DNA of 21,075 nucleotides from Bog-159 sp049516155. Lineage in GTDB: Bacteria > Acidobacteriota > Terriglobia > Bryobacterales > Bryobacteraceae. Positions within the stretch are counted from its first letter, which is position 1. Every line of letters begins with the position of its first letter. A program made the translations under genes and the position numbers. The notes beneath the pieces are model-generated. The model was not told where the DNA came from and ran no database searches. It saw nothing but the letters and a program-made list of their open reading frames with translations. Location: NCBI GenBank assembly GCA_049516155.1, contig JBEKTJ010000113.1, positions 1 to 21,075 of the forward strand. Direction: 5' to 3'. Shown piece after piece: positions 15,108 to 21,075 of this stretch.

Positions 15108-15292
15108 CGAAATTCCCGTCACCGCAGTTGTTTTTGAGTGTAACAAAAAGCACAACCAAATAGCACCACTTACTGTTGGTTAACTGGCCGCGCGAGAGAC
15201 GCGAAGATGGAGGACGCGCGCGGTTGCCCGCAAGTTACGGACGCTGGCCACGTCCTTTCGTAACTTTTTCCGGTGCGCGCAGTATAACGAGC
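15108..15292. promoter_or_regulatory. Divergent promoter region with inverted repeat
   Basis: This gap separates the minus-strand five-gene cluster from the plus-strand permease and must hold both promoters. A perfect 8-bp inverted repeat, AAGTTACG (15232-15239) and CGTAACTT (15259-15266), has a 19-bp spacer containing a second small inverted repeat (GACG, 15240-15243, with CGTC, 15251-15254). The right arm overlaps the -35 position expected from the -10-like TATAAC at 15283-15288. The TATAAC lies only 4 bp before ATG 15293. On the minus strand, TACACT preceded by TGT lies roughly 25-30 bp before the methyltransferase start. Confidence 0.45.
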
Positions 15293-17797
15293 ATGCCCGC
15301 TTTCCCGCAAGATCTCCGCTACGCGTTCCGCACTCTTCGCAAAGCGCCGCTGTTCAGCGCAGTCGCTATTCTTTCGCTGGCTTTTGGAATCGGCGCCAAT
15401 ACCGCGATCTTCACGCTTATCCATCAGCTCATTCTGCGGCGCCTGGCCGTGAAAGATCCCCAACAACTGGTGATGCTGGCCGGGCGCGGCCGCCATTACG
15501 GCGGAAACAACGGGCGCGATAAGATCTCATACCCCATGTACCAGGATATCCGCGACAAGAATCAGGTGTTCGCCGGAATGTTTTGCACGCATACCACCAC
15601 CATGAGCGCTTCATTTGCAGGGCGCACCGAACTCATCTCGGGTGAATTGGTTTCCGGCAATTTCTTCCGCGTGCTGGGCATCGGCGCCGCAATCGGCCGC
15701 GTCTTCACGGCATCCGACGATCTGTATCAGGGCGGCCATCCCCTGGCGGTTCTTAGCTACGGTTACTGGAAGAGCCGTTTCGCGGGCGACCGCGGCATCC
15801 TGGGTAAGAAAATCATGGTGGACGGCTATCCGCTCACTGTGATCGGCGTCAGCCAGGCTGGTTTTGACGGCGTGGAGCCCGGATTTGCGCCGCAAGTTCG
15901 CATCCCGATCACGATGACAGGCAGTCTGCCGCCGGGTGGCAGTTCCGACCGCCTCAACGCCCGCCGTTTTCGCTGGACCGAGGTCTTTGGGCGGCTCAAG
16001 CCGGGTATGACGCGCGAGAAGGCGCAGGCCGGATTGCAACCGCTCTTCCACCAGATCCTCGATATGGAGGTGCAGCAGAAGGAATTCGCCAAGGCCTCAC
16101 CATTTGTGAAGAGCGAATTCCTGAAGATGCATCTGGAACTGATGCCTGGAGCCACGGGCCGCTCGTACCTGCGCGACTCCTATTCAAAACCCCTGCTGGC
16201 GCTGATGGCCATCGTGGCCTTGGTTCTGCTGATTGCCTGTTCCAACCTGGCCAACCTGCTGATCGCACGAGCGTCGGCGCGGCAGAAGGAAATCGCCGTG
16301 CGGCTCGCGCTGGGCGCCAGTCGCGCGCGCCTGGTCCGGCAATTGCTGGTGGAAAGCCTGGTGCTCACCGCCGCTGGGGGCGCGCTCGGCGTGGGGTTGG
16401 CTGCCGCGATCGATCAGGCCCTCATCGCTTTTCTGCCCACCGGCAGCACGCCGCTATCTCTATCCAGCACGCCGGATTGGACGGTGCTCGGCTTTACCGC
16501 GCTGGTCGCGATGCTGGCGGGCATAATATTCGGACTTGTACCGGCGCTGCAATCCACCCGGCCGCGCCTCGCCGATACGCTCAAGGACCAGGCTAACGCG
16601 GTGCTGCATGGCGGGTCGGTGCGGCTGCGCAAAGGTCTGGTGGTGGCGCAAGTGGCGCTGTCGCTGCTGCTGCTGATCGGCGCTGGGTTGTTTCTGCAGA
16701 GTCTTCACAATCTCAAGTTCACGAACCCGGGCTTCGACGTCCATGGGCTGATGTCGTTCGCCGTCGAACCCACTCTGAACCGTTACGACAAGCCCTGGAC
16801 GTTCGACTACTATCGCCGGCTGCGGGATCGCCTGAAAGCGGTGCCCGGTATCCAGACCGAAACGCTGGCTATGATACCGGTCATGCAAGACGACGAATGG
16901 GACAACTGGGTCACTGTCGAGGGCTACACTCCCAAGCAAGGCGAGACGCCCGATCCGCACATGCAGTATTGTTCCACCGATTACTTCGCGGCCATGAAGA
17001 TCCCGGTTCTGCTGGGGAGGGATTTCACTCTCAAAGACGTCGTGGGTGCGCCTAAAGTGGGAATCGTCAATCAGAAGTTCGCCCACCGCTATTTCGCCGG
17101 AGTGAATCCGCTGGGCCGGCACATCGGCATGGGTATCGATCCGGGCACCAAGATGGATATCGAAATCGTGGGGGTTGCCGCCGACACCAAATACGAGAAC
17201 ATGACCGATGAAATGCCCTTCGAGCTGTACATTCCGTACACGCAACTGGATTTCGTGAACGGCATGACCGTCTACGCGCGCGCGCAAGGCGACCCCGTCA
17301 ACGCGTTCAACACTATTCGCCGCGTGGTGCGCGAAGTCGATCCCGCAGTGCCCATGTACGACCTGCGCACGCTGGACGACCAGATCGAGATCAATCTGTT
17401 CATCGAGCGGCTGCTGGCGACGCTATCGACCGTGTTTGGCGGCGTCTCCACATTGCTGGCCGCGTTGGGGCTCTATGGCGTGATGGCATTCATGGTGGCG
17501 CGCCGGACCCGCGAGATCGGCATCCGCATGGCGCTGGGCGCGGATACGGACTCCGTGGTTTGGATGGTGATGCGGGAAGTGCTGCTGCTGGCGGCCGTGG
17601 GCGTCGCCATCGGCGTCGGCGCCGCTTGGGCCGCCACGCGTCTGATCCAGGCGCAGCTCTTCGGAATTCAAGCTACCGACCTGTCGACCATGGCTGGGGC
17701 TGCCGCGGGTATCGTGGTTGTGGCGGCCGTATCGGGCTATTTCCCCGCGCGCCGCGCCACCACCATCGACCCTGTGCGGGCGCTGCGCTGGGAGTAG
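15293..17797 (+). CDS. MacB/FtsX-type ABC permease without ATPase (acidobacterial orphan type)
   Basis: The 834-residue membrane protein has a first helix (SAVAILSLAFGIGANTAIFTLI, about residues 20-41) and a MacB-like periplasmic core. An FtsX domain (about 300-420, LLIACSNLANLLIARASARQKEIAVRLALGASRARLV) follows, then a second periplasmic core. The last FtsX domain begins near 708 (AALGLYGVMAFMVARRTREIGIRMALGA). This duplicated layout, with the N-terminus DLRYAFRTLRKAP, is typical of the large orphan permease family expanded in Acidobacteria. It has no ATP-binding domain, and the window encodes none, so its partner and substrate are unknown. ATG 15293 is chosen because homology starts there; the open frame extends further upstream without conserved residues. 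A hairpin-like inverted repeat and a -10-like hexamer lie just upstream. Confidence 0.95.
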   Translation: MPAFPQDLRYAFRTLRKAPLFSAVAILSLAFGIGANTAIFTLIHQLILRRLAVKDPQQLVMLAGRGRHYGGNNGRDKISYPMYQDIRDKNQVFAGMFCTHTTTMSASFAGRTELISGELVSGNFFRVLGIGAAIGRVFTASDDLYQGGHPLAVLSYGYWKSRFAGDRGILGKKIMVDGYPLTVIGVSQAGFDGVEPGFAPQVRIPITMTGSLPPGGSSDRLNARRFRWTEVFGRLKPGMTREKAQAGLQPLFHQILDMEVQQKEFAKASPFVKSEFLKMHLELMPGATGRSYLRDSYSKPLLALMAIVALVLLIACSNLANLLIARASARQKEIAVRLALGASRARLVRQLLVESLVLTAAGGALGVGLAAAIDQALIAFLPTGSTPLSLSSTPDWTVLGFTALVAMLAGIIFGLVPALQSTRPRLADTLKDQANAVLHGGSVRLRKGLVVAQVALSLLLLIGAGLFLQSLHNLKFTNPGFDVHGLMSFAVEPTLNRYDKPWTFDYYRRLRDRLKAVPGIQTETLAMIPVMQDDEWDNWVTVEGYTPKQGETPDPHMQYCSTDYFAAMKIPVLLGRDFTLKDVVGAPKVGIVNQKFAHRYFAGVNPLGRHIGMGIDPGTKMDIEIVGVAADTKYENMTDEMPFELYIPYTQLDFVNGMTVYARAQGDPVNAFNTIRRVVREVDPAVPMYDLRTLDDQIEINLFIERLLATLSTVFGGVSTLLAALGLYGVMAFMVARRTREIGIRMALGADTDSVVWMVMREVLLLAAVGVAIGVGAAWAATRLIQAQLFGIQATDLSTMAGAAAGIVVVAAVSGYFPARRATTIDPVRALRWE

Positions 17798-17832
17798 GTT
17801 CACTCGCGTCAGATGCAAGCGAAGCGCCCAGC

Positions 17833-17838
17833 TATGAT
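17833..17838 (+). promoter_or_regulatory. -10-like element before the flippase-like gene
   Basis: TATGAT lies 6 bp before an in-frame GTG at 17845 and about 50 bp before the ATG at 17890. If transcription starts from it, the GTG would be at the 5' end of the mRNA. This suggests a 360-residue product starting with VGPPPTEHSRPSDPRM. Confidence 0.35.
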
Positions 17839-17889
17839 AGGCACGTGGGTCCGCCACCGACCGAGCACTCCCGCCCATCCGATCCCCGC

Positions 17890-18927
17890 ATGCCGTCCCG
17901 GCTGGCGCGCGCCTGGGACGCGCGCCGCAAGATGCCCCACTGGGCGCCCCAAGTCCTGGGCTACGCAATTTCCGCCGGCTGCCTGGTCTGGGTCTTCCAC
18001 AATTACAAAATCGCCGATCTGCTTCCGCAACTCCGCCAACTCGAGTGGCAATGGGTGGCCCTCGGTGTGGCACTGGACCTCTCCGTGTACCTCTGCCAGG
18101 CATGGCGCTGGCTGCTGCTCTACCGCCCCGTGAGCTGCTTGCCGTTCTGGCGCACCGTGCAGGCTATTTTCGTTGGGCTGTTTGCCAACGAAGTATTGCC
18201 CTTGCGCGTCGGCGAGCTGATCCGCTGCTATCTGGTCGCCCACTGGAACGATCAACTGATCTCGGTGGTCTTCGCATCGGCGGCCATCGAGCGCCTCATC
18301 GACGGCTTTTGGATGGTTCTGTCGTTCGTCATCGTGGCGCAGCACCTGACTGGAATCCCCGGCTGGCTGACATACACGGTGCGAATTCTGGAGGTGGCGG
18401 TGGTCGGCGGTATCGCGCTGCTGGCGTACATCATGATCCACAAGACTCATGCTCACGCCATGGTTCGCGAGAGCCGTTGGGGCGCGGTCTTGCGCCACGT
18501 GGTCGACGGTCTGCACACCATGGGCAACTGGCGGACGCTCGCACGCGTGATGCCGGTCAGCTTCCTATACCTTGTATTGCAGGTACTTTCCTACTGGGCG
18601 CTGATGAAGGCCTTCCAGTTGGACCTGTCCGCCTGGGATGCGGTAGCGGTGCTGGCTATCGTGCGGCTGGGCACCGTGGTCCCCAATGCGCCCGCCAATA
18701 TCGGGCTGATCAACGCGGCATGCTTGATCGCGCTGAAGGTCTTCGGCGTGGAACGGAACGATGCGGGAGACTTTTCCATTGTGCTGTTCCTGGCCCTGAC
18801 GCTGCCGTTGCTGGTCACGGGAGCCATCGCCACCGCGCTTACCGGATTGAACCTCGGCGAAATCCACCACAACGCGCGCCAACGCATGTACGCCACCGAG
18901 GCCAAGCCGCCCGAAGACCTTTTGTAG
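17890..18927 (+). CDS. Flippase-like membrane protein (LPG synthase TM / UPF0104)
   Basis: This polytopic protein of 345 residues resembles the transmembrane domain of lysylphosphatidylglycerol synthase, a family of lipid or polyprenyl-linked sugar flippase-like proteins often next to glycosyltransferases. Recognisable segments include WQWVALGVALDLSVYLCQAWRWLLL, the LFANEVLPLRVGELIRCYLV motif (an N-x(3)-P-x-R-x-GE pattern near residue 100), ASAAIERLIDGFW and VRLGTVVPNAPANIGLINAACLIAL. About eight hydrophobic segments are expected. There is no catalytic LPG domain. ATG 17890 is used; the in-frame GTG at 17845 is a real alternative, favoured by a -10-like element just before it. It lies about 90 bp after the permease (48 bp from the GTG). 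Substrate unknown. Confidence 0.9.
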   Translation: MPSRLARAWDARRKMPHWAPQVLGYAISAGCLVWVFHNYKIADLLPQLRQLEWQWVALGVALDLSVYLCQAWRWLLLYRPVSCLPFWRTVQAIFVGLFANEVLPLRVGELIRCYLVAHWNDQLISVVFASAAIERLIDGFWMVLSFVIVAQHLTGIPGWLTYTVRILEVAVVGGIALLAYIMIHKTHAHAMVRESRWGAVLRHVVDGLHTMGNWRTLARVMPVSFLYLVLQVLSYWALMKAFQLDLSAWDAVAVLAIVRLGTVVPNAPANIGLINAACLIALKVFGVERNDAGDFSIVLFLALTLPLLVTGAIATALTGLNLGEIHHNARQRMYATEAKPPEDLL

Positions 18928-18933
18928 GACAGT

Positions 18934-18958
18934 GGGGGCAGCGCCATGCGCTGCCTCC
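18934..18958. terminator. 11-bp hairpin between the flippase-like gene and the oxidoreductase gene
   Basis: An 11-bp stem (18934-18944 with 18948-18958, one G-T pair) closes a CAT triloop. It starts 7 bp after the flippase-like gene stop, the position expected of a terminator, although no T-tract follows. It ends about 45 bp before the next start codon. Confidence 0.5.
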
Positions 18959-18972
18959 CCCAAGCATTGACG

Positions 18973-18990
18973 TATAATCCGCTAAGGAGA
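18973..18990 (+). promoter_or_regulatory. Promoter -10 box and ribosome site for the oxidoreductase
   Basis: A consensus TATAAT (18973-18978) is followed by AAGGAGA (18984-18990), a good Shine-Dalgarno match 12 bp before ATG 19003. The TTGACG just before the TATAAT is too close to be its -35 box. The mRNA leader would be short (about 15-20 nt). Confidence 0.5.
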
Positions 18991-19002
18991 TCTCTTACCA
19001 TC

Positions 19003-20136
19003 ATGACTCGCCGAAACCTCATCGAAAAGACCGGCGCCGCGTTAGCCGCCGGCTTCACCATCGTGCGCCCGGAATCCGTGCGGGGTTCGCAGGCGAATTC
19101 CAAAATCGCCGTCGGCCTCATCGGCGTCGGCGGACGCGGCCAGTACGATGCCACCATCTTCAATGCCGATCCCCGTGCGCGCGTCACCGCGCTGTGCGAT
19201 CTGTTCGACGACCGCATCGAAATCGGCACGCAGAAAATCAAGATCGAAAAGCCCACCGTCTACAAGGATTACGAGAAACTGCTGGCGGCCCCCGATCTGG
19301 ACGCCGTCATCATCGCCACCCCGCCCTTCGAGCACCCGCGCATGCTGGCCGCCGCCATCGAGGCGCGCAAACACGTCTACTGCGAGAAGCCCATGGGGGT
19401 CGACCTCGAAGGCGTTACGAAGATCATCGCCGCCAGCCGCAAAGCCGATCCTAAGAAGAACGTCTCCGTCGGATTCCAGCAGCGCTACGGTCCGGTTTAC
19501 CTGGAAGCTTACAAGCGCATCCGCGCGGGTGAGATCGGCGAACTGGTGAACGCCCGCGCCTTCTGGATCAGCGGCGATCCGTTCAAGCGGGCGCCCTACC
19601 CGGACCCCCAGATCGAGCATCTGCGCAACTGGTTCTGCTACCGCGATTACTCGGGCGACTTTATCGTGGAGCAGGATTGCCACAATTTCGACGTGCTGCA
19701 CTGGTTCCTCGACGCGCGTCCCATCCGCGCCGTCGGCATGGCCGGCACCAAGGTGCGCACTTCAATGGAAATCTTGGACCATCTCACGCTGTCGTTCGAG
19801 TTCCCCAACGGCATCCATGTGAATTTCGAAGCCAACCAGATCAGCCCGCCCGGATTCGGGCGCGTCGGCGAGGAGTTCACCGGCACCAAAGGTGTGATCG
19901 AAACTTCGCGCGCCCGCATGATTCACCACAAAGGTCCCAAGGAAGCGGAGACGATAACTTCCCCGCGCGACATCACCAACGATGCGATTGAAGCCTTTCT
20001 GACGCGCATCCAAAACGGCGAAGTGGAGAACGTGGCCGAGCGTTCGGCCATTAGCACGCTGTTCGCGATCCTGGGCCGCACGGCGCTTTACCAGAAGCGC
20101 GAGGCGGTTTGGAAAGACGAGTTCGGTGATGTGTAA
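19003..20136 (+). CDS. Tat-exported Gfo/Idh/MocA family oxidoreductase
   Basis: The 377-residue protein is an NAD(P)-dependent sugar-type oxidoreductase of the Gfo/Idh/MocA family. Its N-terminus MTRRNLIEKTGAALAAGF has a twin-arginine motif, so it should be exported folded to the periplasm, as for glucose-fructose oxidoreductase, which keeps its cofactor bound. The nucleotide-binding loop is GVGGRG at residues 41-46 and the family lysine is Lys129 in CEKPMG. Conserved HIS/ASP-type segments follow (EQDCHNFDVLHWFLDARP and FEFPNGIHVNFEAN). ATG 19003 is preferred over an upstream ATG at 18946, which lies in the loop of a hairpin and gives no sensible N-terminus. The PIG-L gene starts next to its stop codon, so the two may work on the same sugar. 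Substrate unknown. Confidence 0.92.
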   Translation: MTRRNLIEKTGAALAAGFTIVRPESVRGSQANSKIAVGLIGVGGRGQYDATIFNADPRARVTALCDLFDDRIEIGTQKIKIEKPTVYKDYEKLLAAPDLDAVIIATPPFEHPRMLAAAIEARKHVYCEKPMGVDLEGVTKIIAASRKADPKKNVSVGFQQRYGPVYLEAYKRIRAGEIGELVNARAFWISGDPFKRAPYPDPQIEHLRNWFCYRDYSGDFIVEQDCHNFDVLHWFLDARPIRAVGMAGTKVRTSMEILDHLTLSFEFPNGIHVNFEANQISPPGFGRVGEEFTGTKGVIETSRARMIHHKGPKEAETITSPRDITNDAIEAFLTRIQNGEVENVAERSAISTLFAILGRTALYQKREAVWKDEFGDV

Positions 20137-20137
20137 C

Positions 20138-21004
20138 ATGCTCCGTCTGGGTCTCTGTCTGCTGCTGCCCGCGGCCGCGCTGATGGCGCAGGATGCCCCG
20201 TTGCGCGTGATCGCGTTCGGCGCGCATCCGGACGATTGCGACATCCGCGCCGCTGGGACGGCAGCCAAGTTCCGCGCGCTGGGGGCCGCGGTGAAGTTCG
20301 TTTCCGTGACCAATGGCGATGCCGGCCATCAAAGCCTGGGCGGCGGCGCGCTGGCCAAACGCCGCCGCGCGGAAGCCGAGGAGTCCGGGCGGCGTCTGGG
20401 AATCACATACGAAGTGCTGGATAATCATGACGGCGAGTTGCTGCCGACCATCCCCGTGCGTGAGCAGATCATCCGCCGCATACGCCAATGGAACGCGGAT
20501 ATCGTACTCGCGCCGCGGCCCAACGACTATCACCCGGACCACCGTTATACGGGCGTGCTGGTGCAGGACGCTGCGTATATGGTAGTGGTTCCCAACATTT
20601 GCCCCGACACGCCGCCGCTGCGCAAGAATCCGGTGTTCCTCTACTACGAAGACCATTTTCAGAAGCCGTCGCCGTTTCGTCCCGATGTGGCCATCGGCAT
20701 CGACGACGTGTTCGATCTGAAGGTTGCGGCGCTGGATGCGCACGTCTCGCAGGTCTACGAATGGCTGCCGTGGGTGGATGGCACGCTCGATACGGTGCCC
20801 AAGGATACCGCCGAGCGTAAGCGTTGGCTGGCGCAGAGCCGTGCCAACGAGATCACGCCGGCCGTACGCCGCGCGCTGGAGAAGTGGTGCGGTCCGGAGC
20901 GCGCCGCCAAGATCCAGCACGCCGAAGCCTTCGAGGTTTGCGAATACGGCCGCCAGCCCAGCGACGAAGACCTGCGGCGCCTTTTCCCGATGCTCGGAAG
21001 GTAG
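20138..21004 (+). CDS. Secreted PIG-L family deacetylase
   Basis: This family (LmbE/PIG-L) holds zinc-dependent N-deacetylases that remove acetyl groups from amino-sugar moieties. The motif AHPDDCD (His30, Asp32, Asp33) and the second motif YHPDHRYTG (residues 131-139, His132 and His135) supply the usual zinc ligands. The 288-residue protein starts with a signal peptide (MLRLGLCLLLPAAALMAQ), so it acts outside the cytoplasm. ATG 20138, one base after the oxidoreductase stop, is chosen because it gives a clean signal; ATG 20129 and GTG 20126 are in frame and overlap the upstream gene. The pairing with a Tat-exported oxidoreductase suggests modification of an exported sugar, but the substrate is unknown. 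Confidence 0.92.
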   Translation: MLRLGLCLLLPAAALMAQDAPLRVIAFGAHPDDCDIRAAGTAAKFRALGAAVKFVSVTNGDAGHQSLGGGALAKRRRAEAEESGRRLGITYEVLDNHDGELLPTIPVREQIIRRIRQWNADIVLAPRPNDYHPDHRYTGVLVQDAAYMVVVPNICPDTPPLRKNPVFLYYEDHFQKPSPFRPDVAIGIDDVFDLKVAALDAHVSQVYEWLPWVDGTLDTVPKDTAERKRWLAQSRANEITPAVRRALEKWCGPERAAKIQHAEAFEVCEYGRQPSDEDLRRLFPMLGR

Positions 21005-21034
21005 CGCACGCCCTTTACCTTATAATCAAGAGAA

Positions 21035-21075
21035 ATGGAGACATACACACCCACCGAACGCACCCAAGTGAAGCG
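21035..21075 (+). CDS. 5' end of a gene, perhaps a pyridoxamine-phosphate-oxidase-like protein (partial)
   Basis: Only 13 codons and two bases are visible: METYTPTERTQVKR. The TERTQVKR segment resembles the start of a family of flavin-binding proteins of the pyridoxamine 5'-phosphate oxidase fold, which often open T-x-R-T-x-V-[KR]-R before the RGxYDR motif. That is a resemblance from memory on very few residues. A TATAAT (21021-21026) lies 8 bp before the ATG, supporting a real gene start. Confidence 0.5.
   Translation, partial: METYTPTERTQVK

Noticed and set aside
18966..18978. TTGACG followed by TATAAT as a full promoter
   Set aside because: The two hexamers are almost adjacent, far from the roughly 17-bp spacing needed, so only the TATAAT is kept.
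1..21075. CRISPR array, tRNA, rRNA or complete insertion sequence
   Set aside because: No spaced repeats of CRISPR size, no recognisable cloverleaf and no transposase-like frame was found by reading.

Overview
The window looks like chromosomal DNA of an Acidobacteriota bacterium, most likely from the Solibacter/Bryobacter side of the phylum. This is inferred from gene content, not from a marker gene. The signs are a large MacB/FtsX-type permease without its own ATPase (the acidobacterial 'orphan duplicated permease' type), a Tat-exported Gfo/Idh/MocA oxidoreductase next to a secreted PIG-L deacetylase, a secreted RraA-like protein next to a secreted PQQ-type propeller, and GC-rich codon use. 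No rRNA, tRNA, CRISPR array or intact mobile element was seen.

Layout. 1-447 is a gene-free leader with a pyrimidine repeat and two hairpins. 448-2375 (+) holds aguB and aguA, overlapping by one base, which convert agmatine to putrescine. 6931-2400 (-) holds cydA, cydB and ppk1, tightly packed: a bd-type quinol oxidase followed by polyphosphate kinase. The aguA and ppk1 stop codons both lie inside a 49-bp array of seven 7-bp repeats (2358-2406). 6932-7478 holds the remains of a DUF433/DUF5615 toxin-antitoxin pair. 7479-9898 (+) is a coupled pair: exported RraA-like protein and exported quinoprotein-like propeller.

9914-10436 is a decay zone with a Nudix hydrolase cut inside its catalytic motif and a broken small membrane protein. 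An intact RibD/DHFR-like reductase follows (10461-10994). 15107-11182 (-) is a compact five-gene cluster: exported SAM methyltransferase, membrane histidine kinase, propeller glycosidase-like protein, an acidic protein of unknown function, and a small membrane-anchored protein. 15108-15292 is a divergent control region with an inverted repeat. 15293-17797 (+) is the permease, 17890-18927 (+) a flippase-like membrane protein, and 19003-21004 (+) the Gfo/Idh/MocA plus PIG-L pair. The first 13 codons of another gene begin at 21035.

Themes. Many products are predicted to be exported (RraA-like, propeller, glycosidase-like, methyltransferase, oxidoreductase, deacetylase), which suggests envelope or extracellular carbohydrate work. 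Several plus-strand genes have a -10-like hexamer only 4-8 bases before the start codon, hinting at leaderless mRNAs. The candidates for something undescribed are the five-gene kinase cluster and the exported RraA/propeller pair. Neither is proved to be a system by sequence alone.
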